From positions 1-16,126 of the forward strand of contig JAITUD010000531.1 of the NCBI GenBank assembly GCA_031286555.1: 16,126 bases of DNA. Direction: 5' to 3'. Under the pieces are notes generated by a model. It was given only the letters and a program-made list of their open reading frames with translations, searched no databases and was not told where the DNA came from. Shown one piece after another: positions 6,478 through 14,342 of the stretch (positions within the stretch are counted from its first letter, which is position 1; every line of letters starts with the position of its first letter). This stretch comes from Microbacterium sp. Its GTDB lineage: Bacteria > Actinomycetota > Actinomycetes > Actinomycetales > Microbacteriaceae. The position numbers were made by a program, and so were the translations under genes.

Positions 6478-8211
6478 ATGTCCTCCCACGAAGCATCCGC
6501 AGGCGCGCCCGGCGCCGCTCCAGAGATCGACATCAAGCCGCGAAGCCGCGTCGTCACCGACGGGATCGAGGCCACCACGTCCCGAGGCATGCTCCGTGCC
6601 GTGGGCATGGGCGACGCAGACTGGGACAAGCCGCAGATCGGAATCGCGTCCAGCTGGAACGAGATCACGCCCTGCAACCTCAGCCTCGACCGCCTCGCGC
6701 AGGGCGCGAAGGAGGGCGTGCACTCCGGCGGCGGCTATCCGCTGCAGTTCGGCACCATCTCCGTCTCGGACGGCATTTCGATGGGTCACGAGGGCATGCA
6801 CTTCTCGCTGGTGAGCCGCGAGGTCATCGCCGACTCGGTCGAGACCGTCGTTATGGCAGAGCGCCTGGACGGCACCGTCCTGCTGGCCGGCTGCGACAAG
6901 TCGATCCCCGGCATGCTCATGGCCAGCGCCCGCCTCGGCCTGTCCAGCGTGTTCCTCTACGCCGGATCGATCGCGCCCGGCTGGGTGAAGCTGTCCGACG
7001 GCACCGAGAAGGACATCACGATCATCGACTCCTTCGAGGGGGTCGGCGCGTGTCGCGCCGGTCGCATGTCCGAGGAGGACCTGAAGCGCATCGAGTGCGC
7101 GTTCGCCCCGGGTGAGGGCGCCTGCGGCGGCATGTACACCGCCAACACCATGGCGTCGGTCGCCGAGGCTCTCGGGCTCAGCCTGCCGGGTTCGGCTGCG
7201 CCGCCGGCGGCCGACCGTCGTCGCGACTACTTCGCGCACCGCTCCGGCGAGGCCGTGGTGAACCTGCTCCGCCAGGGCATCACCACCAAGGACATCCTGA
7301 CCAAGGAGTCGTTCGAGAACGCGATCGCCCTCGCGATGGCGCTCGGCGGCTCGACGAACGTCGTGCTGCACCTGCTCGCGATCGCCCGCGAGGCCGAGGT
7401 CGACCTCAGCCTGCACGACTTCAACCGCATCGGCGACAAGGTGCCGCACGTGGGCGACATGAAGCCGTTCGGCCAGTACGTCATGAACGACGTCGACCGG
7501 CACGGCGGCATCCCGGTGATCATGAAGGCCATGCTCGATGAGGGGCTGCTGCACGGCGACGCCCTCACCGTCACCGGCAAGACCGTCGCCGAGAACCTGC
7601 GCGAGCTCGACCCCGACCCGATCGACGGCGAGGTCATCCGCACCTTCGACAACCCGATCCACGCCACCGGCGGCCTGACGATCCTGCACGGCTCGCTCGC
7701 CCCCGAGGGCGCCGTCGTGAAGACCGCGGGTTTCGACGCCAGCGTCTTCGAGGGCCCGGCGCGCGTTTTCGAGCGCGAGCGCGCCGCGATGGACGCCCTG
7801 GCCGAGGGCGAAATCAAGGCCGGCGACGTGGTGGTCATCCGCTACGAGGGCCCGAAGGGCGGCCCCGGCATGCGCGAGATGCTCGCCATCACCGGCGCCA
7901 TCAAGGGCGCGGGCCTCGGAAAAGATGTACTACTCTTGACAGACGGACGATTCTCAGGCGGCACAACCGGCCTGTGCATCGGCCACATAGCACCCGAAGC
8001 AGTGGACGCAGGTCCTATCGGCTTCGTGCGCGATGGTGATCTTATTCGGGTCGATATCGCGGCTCGTACTCTCGACCTACTCGTCGACGAGGCCGAGCTG
8101 AGCTCCCGCCGCGAAGGCTGGGAGCCGCTTCCCCCGCGCTACACCCGAGGCGTTCTTGCCAAGTACTCCCGTCTTGTGCGCTCCGCAGCCGAAGGAGCCA
8201 CGACCGGCTGA
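6478..8211 (+). CDS. ilvD: Dihydroxy-acid dehydratase
   Basis: A 577-residue iron-sulphur enzyme that dehydrates 2,3-dihydroxy-isovalerate and 2,3-dihydroxy-3-methylvalerate to the oxo-acids of valine and isoleucine. The three cluster-binding cysteines are visible: C66 (NEITPCN), C139 (LLAGCDKSIPG) and C216 (GEGACGGMYTANTM). The C-terminal motif TDGRFSGGT carries the family's catalytic serine (S493). Length is normal for IlvD/EDD proteins, and the linked ilvBNC genes favour ilvD over 6-phosphogluconate dehydratase. The gene is intact, but from codon 481 to the stop the codon use changes sharply: AT-ending codons such as GTA, CTA, ATA, ACA and TCA appear although the protein stays conserved. 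That points to a replaced 3' end. It is the first gene of the ilv run; ilvB follows after 50 bases. Confidence 0.96.
   Translation: MSSHEASAGAPGAAPEIDIKPRSRVVTDGIEATTSRGMLRAVGMGDADWDKPQIGIASSWNEITPCNLSLDRLAQGAKEGVHSGGGYPLQFGTISVSDGISMGHEGMHFSLVSREVIADSVETVVMAERLDGTVLLAGCDKSIPGMLMASARLGLSSVFLYAGSIAPGWVKLSDGTEKDITIIDSFEGVGACRAGRMSEEDLKRIECAFAPGEGACGGMYTANTMASVAEALGLSLPGSAAPPAADRRRDYFAHRSGEAVVNLLRQGITTKDILTKESFENAIALAMALGGSTNVVLHLLAIAREAEVDLSLHDFNRIGDKVPHVGDMKPFGQYVMNDVDRHGGIPVIMKAMLDEGLLHGDALTVTGKTVAENLRELDPDPIDGEVIRTFDNPIHATGGLTILHGSLAPEGAVVKTAGFDASVFEGPARVFERERAAMDALAEGEIKAGDVVVIRYEGPKGGPGMREMLAITGAIKGAGLGKDVLLLTDGRFSGGTTGLCIGHIAPEAVDAGPIGFVRDGDLIRVDIAARTLDLLVDEAELSSRREGWEPLPPRYTRGVLAKYSRLVRSAAEGATTG
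7918..8211 (+). other. Codon-atypical 3' segment of ilvD
   Basis: Counting by hand, 37 of these 97 codons end in A or T, and 27 of the first 54. In the roughly 60 codons just before, only two do (GTT and GAA). The G+C of successive 60-base blocks falls from 75% (7861-7920) to 53% (7921-7980), then 62%, 60% and 73%. The change begins within one or two codons of 7918. Reading frame and protein motifs are unbroken. The most likely reading is homologous replacement from a lower-G+C relative. The scar of an element that once integrated in ilvD, or a constraint from overlapping information, are alternatives. Confidence 0.7.
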
Positions 8212-8261
8212 GGCACAACGGCATCCCCGACGATTCCGCCAGATCACTTCAGGAATGACAC

Positions 8262-10064
8262 ATGACTGCTGATTCCGCCCCGGCCGTGCCACGGCCACCC
8301 GCTCGTCCTGCGGCCGCCCCGGAGATCTCCGGGGCCGAGGCCGTCGTCCGCTCGCTCGAGAAGCTCGGCGTCACCGACGTCTTCGGCATCCCGGGCGGTG
8401 CGATCATGCCCGTCTACGACCCGCTGATGGACTCCACCGGCGTCCGCCACGTGCTCGTCCGGCACGAGCAGGGCGGCGGCCACGCGGCCGAGGGCTACGC
8501 CACGGCATCCGGCAAGGTCGGCGTGACCATCGCGACCTCCGGGCCGGGCGCGACCAACCTCGTGACCGCGATCGCCGACGCGTACATGGACTCCATCCCG
8601 ATCGTGGCGATCACCGGTCAGGTGTTCTCCACGCTGATGGGGACCGACGCGTTCCAGGAGGCCGACATCGTCGGCATCACGATGCCGGTCACCAAGCACT
8701 CCTTGCTGGTGAAGGACGCCACCGAGATCCCGGGCGCCATCGCCGCCGCGTTCGAGATCGCCTCGACGGGCCGCCCCGGCCCGGTGCTGGTCGACATCAC
8801 CAAGGACGCGCAGCAGCAGGTCGCGCCGTTCGTGTGGCCGCCCAAGGTGGATCTGCCCGGCTACCGCCCGGTGACCAAGGCGCACGGCAAGCAGATCCAG
8901 GCCGCGGCCGCGCTGCTGGCCGAGTCGAAGAAGCCGGTGCTCTACGTCGGCGGCGGTGTGATCCGCGGCAAGGCGTCCGAGCAGCTGTACGCACTGGCCG
9001 AGTCGACCGGCGCCCCGGTCGTGACCACGCTGATGGCGCGCGGAGCGTTCCCCGACTCGCACACGCAGCACCTCGGCATGCCCGGCATGCACGGCACCGT
9101 CCCGGCCGTGCTGGCTCTGCAGGAGTCCGACCTGATCGTGTCGCTCGGCGCGCGGTTCGATGACCGGGTCACCGGCAAGGCGTCGCTTTTCGCTCCGAAC
9201 GCGAAGGTCGTGCACGTCGACATCGATCCGGCGGAGATCTCGAAGATCCGCACCGCGGACGTGCCGATCGTGGGAGACCTGCGCGACGTGCTGGTCGACC
9301 TCGACACCGCCTACCGCGGCATCACCTCGGGTGCGAAGCCCGACATCGAGGAGTGGTGGTCGTATCTCGACGGCCTGCGCACCGAGTTCCCGCTCGGCTA
9401 CACGCAGCCGGAGGACGGCCTGATGTCGCCGCAGTACGTGATCCAGCGGATCGGCGAGCTCACCGGCCCCGAGGCGATCTACGCCGCGGGCGTGGGCCAG
9501 CACCAGATGTGGGCCGCGCAGTTCATCAAGTACGAGCGGCCGAACTCCTGGCTGAACTCCGGTGGCGCCGGCACCATGGGCTACTCGGTCCCGGCCGCGA
9601 TGGGCGCCAAGGTCGCCGAGCCCGACCGCGTGGTGTGGTCGATCGACGGCGACGGATGCTTCCAGATGACCAACCAGGAGCTCGCGACCTGCGTCATCAA
9701 CAACATCCCGATCAAGGTCGCCATCATCAACAACTCGTCGCTCGGGATGGTGCGCCAGTGGCAGACGCTGTTCTACGACGGCCGGCACTCGAACACCGAC
9801 CTGAACACCGGGCACGGCACCGCCCGCATCCCCGACTTCGTCAAGCTCGCCGAGGCCTACGGCTGCCTCGCCCTGCGAGTGGAGAAGGAGGAGGACGTGG
9901 ATGCCGCGATCCAGACGGCCCTCGAGACGAACGACCGCCCCGTGGTGCTCGATTTCGTGGTGAGCGCCGACGCGATGGTGTGGCCGATGGTGCCGCAGGG
10001 CGTCAGCAACAGCTACGTCCAGTACGCCCGCGACCACGCTCCGGCGTTCGACGAGGAGGACTGA
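8262..10064 (+). CDS. ilvB: Acetolactate synthase, large (catalytic) subunit
   Basis: A 600-residue thiamine-diphosphate enzyme that condenses two pyruvates to acetolactate, or pyruvate with 2-oxobutyrate to acetohydroxybutyrate, the first shared step of valine and isoleucine synthesis. The catalytic glutamate that activates the cofactor is E69 in VRHEQGGGHAAEGYA. The cofactor and metal site GDG...NN spans G463-N491. The middle domain has the FAD-binding look of true acetohydroxyacid synthases (SLGARFDDRVTGK). The first 20 residues are a Pro/Ala-rich tail common in actinobacterial IlvB. ATG at 8262 has AGGA at 8251-8254. Only 50 bases separate it from ilvD, too short for the leader-peptide attenuator known upstream of ilvBNC in Corynebacterium. 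ilvN follows two bases after the stop. Confidence 0.96.
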   Translation: MTADSAPAVPRPPARPAAAPEISGAEAVVRSLEKLGVTDVFGIPGGAIMPVYDPLMDSTGVRHVLVRHEQGGGHAAEGYATASGKVGVTIATSGPGATNLVTAIADAYMDSIPIVAITGQVFSTLMGTDAFQEADIVGITMPVTKHSLLVKDATEIPGAIAAAFEIASTGRPGPVLVDITKDAQQQVAPFVWPPKVDLPGYRPVTKAHGKQIQAAAALLAESKKPVLYVGGGVIRGKASEQLYALAESTGAPVVTTLMARGAFPDSHTQHLGMPGMHGTVPAVLALQESDLIVSLGARFDDRVTGKASLFAPNAKVVHVDIDPAEISKIRTADVPIVGDLRDVLVDLDTAYRGITSGAKPDIEEWWSYLDGLRTEFPLGYTQPEDGLMSPQYVIQRIGELTGPEAIYAAGVGQHQMWAAQFIKYERPNSWLNSGGAGTMGYSVPAAMGAKVAEPDRVVWSIDGDGCFQMTNQELATCVINNIPIKVAIINNSSLGMVRQWQTLFYDGRHSNTDLNTGHGTARIPDFVKLAEAYGCLALRVEKEEDVDAAIQTALETNDRPVVLDFVVSADAMVWPMVPQGVSNSYVQYARDHAPAFDEED

Positions 10065-10066
10065 TC

Positions 10067-10576
10067 ATGTCGAAGCACGTGCTGAGCCTGCTCGTCGAGG
10101 ACCGCCCCGGTCTGTTGACCCGAGTCGCGGGGCTCTTCGCCCGCCGCGGCTTCAACATCGAGTCCCTCGCGGTGGGGGTGACCGAGGTGCCCGGCGTCTC
10201 GCGCATCACCGTCGTGGTGGACGTCGAGGACCTGCCCCTGGAGCAGGTCACCAAGCAGCTGAACAAGCTGATCAACGTGATCAAGATCGTCGAGCTCGAG
10301 CAGACGGCCTCGGTGCAGCGCCACCACATGCTGATCAAGGTGCGCACCGACAACAACACCCGCTCGAACGTGCTCGAGGTCGTGAACCTGTTCCGCGCCT
10401 CTGTCGTCGACTACGCCCCGGACGCACTGGTGATCGAGGTCACCGGCGACAAGGGCAAGGTCGAGGCCCTGCTGCGTGCTCTTGAGCCCTTCGGCGTCAA
10501 GGAGCTCGCGCAGTCCGGACTGGTCGCCATCGGCCGCGGCGGCAAGAGCATCACCGAACGCGTGCTGCGCGGCTGA
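10067..10576 (+). CDS. ilvN: Acetolactate synthase, small (regulatory) subunit
   Basis: A 169-residue regulatory subunit that stimulates IlvB and gives feedback inhibition by valine. The N-terminal ACT domain is clear (VLSLLVEDRPGLLTRVAG), with G15 and N30 at the positions that bind valine in E. coli IlvH (G14 and N29 there). The C-terminal half has the conserved small-subunit pattern RHHMLIKV...RSNVLEVVNLFRASVVDY and ends with GRGGKSITERVLRG. It starts two bases after the ilvB stop, with a strong ribosome binding site (GAGGAGGA) inside the end of ilvB, so the two subunits are co-produced. Length is normal for the long actinobacterial form. A 78-base gap with a repeat element separates it from ilvC. 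Confidence 0.96.
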   Translation: MSKHVLSLLVEDRPGLLTRVAGLFARRGFNIESLAVGVTEVPGVSRITVVVDVEDLPLEQVTKQLNKLINVIKIVELEQTASVQRHHMLIKVRTDNNTRSNVLEVVNLFRASVVDYAPDALVIEVTGDKGKVEALLRALEPFGVKELAQSGLVAIGRGGKSITERVLRG

Positions 10577-10596
10577 CACACCGAACCATGCTTGCC

Positions 10597-10630
10597 CGCT
10601 CGGCTGCTGAGCGAGCGAAGCGAGACGAAG
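10597..10630. repeat. Intergenic repeat of a type common in Microbacteriaceae
   Basis: The core CTGAGCGAGCGAAGCGAGAC (10607-10626) plus GAAG resembles half of a short palindromic repeat that I recall being scattered between genes in Microbacteriaceae, where its forward translation reads SERSETK. A local hairpin CGCTCG-N9-CGAGCG (10597-10602, 10612-10617) is present. It fills most of the ilvN-ilvC gap and ends 11 bases before the ilvC ribosome binding site. Family membership is from memory; only one copy is in this window. Confidence 0.5.
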
Positions 10631-10654
10631 TACCACTATCAAGGAGAAATACAA

Positions 10655-11683
10655 GTGAGCACCGAGATCTTCTACGACGCTGACGCCGACCTGTCGATCA
10701 TCCAGAGCAAGAAGGTCGCGATCGTCGGCTACGGCTCGCAGGGTCACGCCCACGCGATGAACCTTCGCGACTCGGGTGTCGAGGTCGCGATCGCCCTCAA
10801 GGAGGGCTCGAAGTCGATCGCCAAGGCCGAGGAGGCCGGCTTCCCGGTCAAGACCGTGGCGGACGCCACCGAGTGGGCCGACCTGATCATGATCCTCGCG
10901 CCGGACCAGCACCAGCGCGGCATCTACGCGGACTCCATCAAGGACAAGCTGACCCCGGGCAAGACGCTGGCCTTCGCGCACGGCTTCAACATCCGCTTCG
11001 GCTACATCGACGCTCCCGACGGCGTCGACGTCATCCTGATCGCCCCGAAGGCACCGGGCCACACCGTGCGCCGCGAGTTCGTCGCCGGCCGTGGCATCCC
11101 GGACATCATCGCCGTCGAGCGCGACGCGTCCGGCACCGCCTGGGCGACCGCGCTCTCCTACGCGAAGGCGATCGGCGGCACCCGCGCCGGTGTCATCAAG
11201 ACCACCTTCACCGAGGAGACCGAGACCGACCTGTTCGGCGAGCAGGCCGTGCTGTGCGGTGGCATGAGCCACCTGGTGCAGGCCGGGTTCGAGACCCTCA
11301 CCGAGGCGGGCTACCAGCCGCAGATCGCCTACTTCGAGGTGCTGCACGAGCTGAAGCTCATCGTCGACCTGATGTGGGAGGGCGGCATCGCCAAGCAGCG
11401 ATGGTCGATCTCCGACACCGCGGAGTTCGGCGACTACGTCTCCGGCCCGCGCATCATCGACGCCGGGGTCAAGGCCCGCATGGGCGAGGTGCTGGCCGAC
11501 ATCCAGTCCGGCGCCTTCGCGAAGCGCTTCATCGAGGACCAGGACAACGGCGCCGCCGAGTTCCTCGCTCTCCGTGAGAAGGAGCAGGGTCACCCGATCG
11601 AGGCCACCGGCAAGGAGCTGCGTGCTCTGTTCGCCTGGAAGCAGTCCGACGAGGACTACGTGGAGGGCTCGGCTGCGCGCTGA
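10655..11683 (+). CDS. ilvC: Ketol-acid reductoisomerase (class I)
   Basis: A 342-residue enzyme that isomerises and reduces acetolactate or acetohydroxybutyrate with NADPH and magnesium. The nucleotide-binding loop VGYGSQGHAHAMNLRDSG is near residues 24-41, and the following LKEGSKS suggests NADPH preference. The C-terminal knotted domain carries the metal-binding acidic residues (ETDLFGEQAVLCGG and HELKLIVDLMWEGG). Length is right for class I. The start is a GTG at 10655 with AAGGAGA eight bases upstream, giving the usual STEIFYDADADLSII start; the ATG at 10592 lies before the repeat element and would add a non-homologous tail. It is the last gene of the ilv run. A strong terminator follows, 12 bases after the stop. 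Confidence 0.96.
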   Translation: MSTEIFYDADADLSIIQSKKVAIVGYGSQGHAHAMNLRDSGVEVAIALKEGSKSIAKAEEAGFPVKTVADATEWADLIMILAPDQHQRGIYADSIKDKLTPGKTLAFAHGFNIRFGYIDAPDGVDVILIAPKAPGHTVRREFVAGRGIPDIIAVERDASGTAWATALSYAKAIGGTRAGVIKTTFTEETETDLFGEQAVLCGGMSHLVQAGFETLTEAGYQPQIAYFEVLHELKLIVDLMWEGGIAKQRWSISDTAEFGDYVSGPRIIDAGVKARMGEVLADIQSGAFAKRFIEDQDNGAAEFLALREKEQGHPIEATGKELRALFAWKQSDEDYVEGSAAR

Positions 11684-11695
11684 CCCGACCCGTTC

Positions 11696-11733
11696 CGAAG
11701 AAGAGGCACCCCGTGCGGGGTGCCTCTTCTTCG
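11696..11733. terminator. Bidirectional intrinsic terminator after ilvC
   Basis: A perfect 17-pair stem, CGAAGAAGAGGCACCCC with its complement, and a four-base loop GTGC. The T-rich side (CTCTTCTTCGTTC) lies on the 3' arm for ilvC, and the matching A/G arm serves the opposite strand. It sits between ilvC and the convergent ATPase gene, whose stop is at 11749, and should end both transcripts. Confidence 0.88.
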
Positions 11734-11748
11734 TTCAGTTCCGGTCGT

Positions 11749-12870
11749 TCACTGCAGGACGACGCCCTCGCCGACGATGCGCAGCGCGACGCGTCGACCT
11801 GGCTTCGCCAGCGCGGCGTTCCAATGCCGGATCGTGATCGTGGGGAGCTCGCCCGAGAGCCGCGGGTCGGCATCCGCCCGTGGCTCCAGGTGGATGCGCA
11901 CCGCGCTCTCCGCTCCGAAGTAGATGCCGTCCTCCACGACGGCGTGCACGGGGGAGTCGGCGACGATCTGCACCTGCTCCGGCCGCAGCATGAGCTGCAC
12001 CCGGCCCCGGACCGGCGGATTGCGCACGGGAACGAGGCCCAGCGCGCAGGAGGCCAGGGAGCCGTCCAGCCACGCGTCCAGCACGATGGCCTCGCCGAGG
12101 AACTCGGCGACACCACGGTCGACCGGGCGGGTGTACACGACGAAGGGATGTCCGGTCTGCACCAGTTCGCCGTCCCTCATCACTGCGACCTGATCCGCGA
12201 AGCTGAGCGCCTCCGGCTGGTCATGCGTCACGAGCACCGCGGTCGTGCCGGCACGGTCGAGGATCTCGGACACGGCTTGCCTGGTGGCGGCTCGCAGGCC
12301 GGTGTCCAGCGCCGAGAACGGCTCGTCGAGGAGCATGAGCTCCGGCTCGCGGGCGAGTGCCCTGGCGATCGCGACGCGCTGCTGCTGGCCGCCGGAGAGC
12401 TGGTCGGGACGGCGATCGGCGAACTCGTGCGGCAGCGCCACGAGATCCAGCAGCTCGGAGACCCGCTCGCGGCGGGCGCCTCGGGGAAGGTGATCCAGTC
12501 CGAACGCGATGTTGCGGCCGACGGTGAGGTGCGGGAACAGTCCACCGTCCTGCGTGACATAGCCGATGCTGCGGCGGTGCGCGGGCAGCCACACTCCAGG
12601 CGCTACGACCTGCACGTCTCCGAGACGCACCTCGCCGGCGTCCGGGCGTGTGAAGCCGGCGATGACGCGCAGCAGAGTGGTCTTGCCTGAGCCGGAGGTG
12701 CCGACCACGGCGGTGATGCCGCCACGGCGCACCGCCAGGTCGACGCCGTGCAGCACCTCGTGCCCGCTGTAGGAGGCGGTCACGTCCGAGAGCAGCAGGT
12801 GCGCTTCGGAGACCGACCCGGTGGCCAGGGTCGCCACGGCCCCGGTGGATCCGAGATTGCGCGCGGTCAT
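11749..12870 (-). CDS. Ferric-iron type ABC transporter, ATP-binding protein
   Basis: A 373-residue ATPase that powers import from the cytoplasmic face. Walker A is GTSGSGKT (57-64), the Q-loop is in YVTQDGG (near 106), the signature is LSGGQQQ (158-164), Walker B is LMLLDE (178-183) and the switch histidine is H216 (VTHDQPEA). After about residue 230 there is a C-terminal regulatory region of the TOBE type (VQLMLRPEQVQIV). The first 20 residues form a variable tail. The start ATG overlaps the permease stop (ATGA, 12867-12870), so the two are coupled. Order binding protein, permease, ATPase on one strand matches FbpABC/AfuABC iron importers. Thiamine or polyamine systems share the architecture, but the binding protein and iron box decide for iron. 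It is the last gene before the shared terminator. Confidence 0.92.
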   Translation of the reverse strand: MTARNLGSTGAVATLATGSVSEAHLLLSDVTASYSGHEVLHGVDLAVRRGGITAVVGTSGSGKTTLLRVIAGFTRPDAGEVRLGDVQVVAPGVWLPAHRRSIGYVTQDGGLFPHLTVGRNIAFGLDHLPRGARRERVSELLDLVALPHEFADRRPDQLSGGQQQRVAIARALAREPELMLLDEPFSALDTGLRAATRQAVSEILDRAGTTAVLVTHDQPEALSFADQVAVMRDGELVQTGHPFVVYTRPVDRGVAEFLGEAIVLDAWLDGSLASCALGLVPVRNPPVRGRVQLMLRPEQVQIVADSPVHAVVEDGIYFGAESAVRIHLEPRADADPRLSGELPTITIRHWNAALAKPGRRVALRIVGEGVVLQ

Positions 12871-14342
12871 GCGGTCGCTTCCTTCCTGTTCGGGACTGCG
12901 GTGTTCGGCCTGCGAGTGGACTGCCGGAAGAGCAGGTACGTCATCGGTGCCGACAGCAGCACCAGCAGCAGCGCATAGGGCGCGGCACCGGCGAAGTCGA
13001 TCTCGCTGGTCAGACTCCAGAATCGGGTGGCAAGCGTCTGCACGCCGATCGGCGAGAGCAGCAGGGTCGCGGTGAGCTCGCCGGCGACGGCGAGGAACAC
13101 GAGCGCCATTCCGGCGGCCGTTGCCGGGGCGACCAGCCGCAGCGTCACGCCGAAGAACGCCCGCAGCGGAGGTCGCCCGAGGGCCTGCGCAGCCTCCTCG
13201 AGCTGGGGCGGCGCCTGGGCGATTCCCGCCTGCAGGGGCACGAGTGCCCGCGGCAGGAAGAGCAGGGCATAGGCGATCAGCAGCAGCAGAGTCGTCTGGT
13301 AGAGCGCGGGGACGAATGCCAGCGACACGGATACCAGAGCGAGCGCGAGCACGATGCCGGGCATCGAGCTGGTGAAGTAGTTCGTGCGCTCCAGCAGGCG
13401 GCTCAATCTCCCCGGGTACCGCACCGCGAGCCAGGAGAGCGGGAAGGCCGCGATGACGGTGAGGATGCCGCCGCCCAGCGAGAGTCCGAGTGTCTGCAGC
13501 AGCGAGCTCAGCAGATCGGAGCTCTGCCACGCATCCGCGCCGCCGAAGACGAGCCAACCGCCGATCACGACCGCCGGCACGCCGAGGGCGAGTCCGGCGA
13601 CCCCCGCGAGGCCGATCTGGGAGGGCAGCTGCCAGGCTCCGAGCCTGATGCGACTGGGAGGCGACGCCGCGCCTGATCCGATCCGGGAGTACTTCGCCGC
13701 GCCACGGGCGCGGCTCTCCAGAAGGAGCAGCCCCAGACAGAGCAGCGTGAGAACACCGGCGAGCATGCTGCCGGCAGAGCCGTTGAACGTGGATCGGTAC
13801 TGATCCATGATCGCCGTGGTGAACGTGTCGAACCGGATCATCGCGAATGCGCCGTATTCGCTGAGAAGGTGCAGACCGACCAGCAGGCACCCTCCCAGCA
13901 GCGCGAGGCGCAGCTGGGGGAGCACGGTGCCGAAGAACACCCGAACGGGCCCGCGCCCGAGGCTCGCAGCAGCCTGTTCGAGGGACGGATCGAGGCCGGC
14001 GAGGGCGGCCCGCACCGGCAGGTACACGAGAGGGAAGTACGAGAGCGTCGCCAGCAGTACGCCCGACCCGAGTCCGGAGAGCGAGGGGATGACAGAGACC
14101 CAGGCATAGGAGTTGACGAACGCGGGGATCGCCAGAGGCATCGCGAGCAGAGCGCCCCAGATGCCCGCTCCGGCGAGGGAGGTCCGCTCCACCAGCCACG
14201 CTCCGCCGACGCCGAGCACCGCGCACAGCGGGACGGTCAGCACCACCAGCAGCACCGTGTTGGTGAGCAGCTCGCCGACACGAGGTCGGAAGATCAGCGC
14301 GACGGACTCATCCCAGCCGATCTGCACAGCCGTCGTGATCAC
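12867..14342 (-). CDS. Ferric-iron type ABC transporter, fused two-domain permease
   Basis: An inner-membrane permease in which two transport domains are fused, as in FbpB and ThiP. Each half has the loop that contacts the ATPase: EQAAASLG (122-129) and EEAAQALG (382-389), counted from the GTG at 14342. Eleven hydrophobic segments lie in this part. The GTG at 14342 is the first normal start codon after the stop at 14469-14471, but it falls at the end of an obvious further membrane segment encoded in the same open frame upstream. The true start is therefore probably further upstream, at a rare ATC codon (14462 or 14459). The coordinates here give the conservative frame of 491 residues; with the extension it would have about 530 and the expected twelve segments. 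The stop overlaps the ATPase start. Confidence 0.85.
   Translation of the reverse strand: MITTAVQIGWDESVALIFRPRVGELLTNTVLLVVLTVPLCAVLGVGGAWLVERTSLAGAGIWGALLAMPLAIPAFVNSYAWVSVIPSLSGLGSGVLLATLSYFPLVYLPVRAALAGLDPSLEQAAASLGRGPVRVFFGTVLPQLRLALLGGCLLVGLHLLSEYGAFAMIRFDTFTTAIMDQYRSTFNGSAGSMLAGVLTLLCLGLLLLESRARGAAKYSRIGSGAASPPSRIRLGAWQLPSQIGLAGVAGLALGVPAVVIGGWLVFGGADAWQSSDLLSSLLQTLGLSLGGGILTVIAAFPLSWLAVRYPGRLSRLLERTNYFTSSMPGIVLALALVSVSLAFVPALYQTTLLLLIAYALLFLPRALVPLQAGIAQAPPQLEEAAQALGRPPLRAFFGVTLRLVAPATAAGMALVFLAVAGELTATLLLSPIGVQTLATRFWSLTSEIDFAGAAPYALLLVLLSAPMTYLLFRQSTRRPNTAVPNRKEATA

Noticed and set aside
7936..7941. TTGACA resembling a -35 promoter element inside ilvD
   Set aside because: No -10 hexamer occurs at 16-18 bases downstream, and the bases encode conserved residues of the LLTD motif.
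8232..8279. Direct repeat GATTCCGCC at 8232-8240 and 8271-8279, as possible attachment-site scar beside the odd ilvD end
   Set aside because: Only nine bases, spans the ilvB start, and does not bracket the atypical segment. Chance is sufficient.
8077..8298. 73-codon minus-strand frame across the ilvD-ilvB junction as a possible antisense gene explaining the codon shift
   Set aside because: No ribosome binding site, no recognisable domain, and it starts inside ilvB. The codon shift extends well beyond it.
8244..10037. 597-codon minus-strand open frame opposite ilvB
   Set aside because: It mirrors ilvB in a shadow frame, with a low-complexity His/Arg/Gly/Val-rich composition and no motif.
10592..10654. 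N-terminal extension of IlvC from the ATG at 10592
   Set aside because: It translates the repeat element (LSERSETK) and lacks homology to the family. The GTG at 10655 has a strong ribosome binding site.
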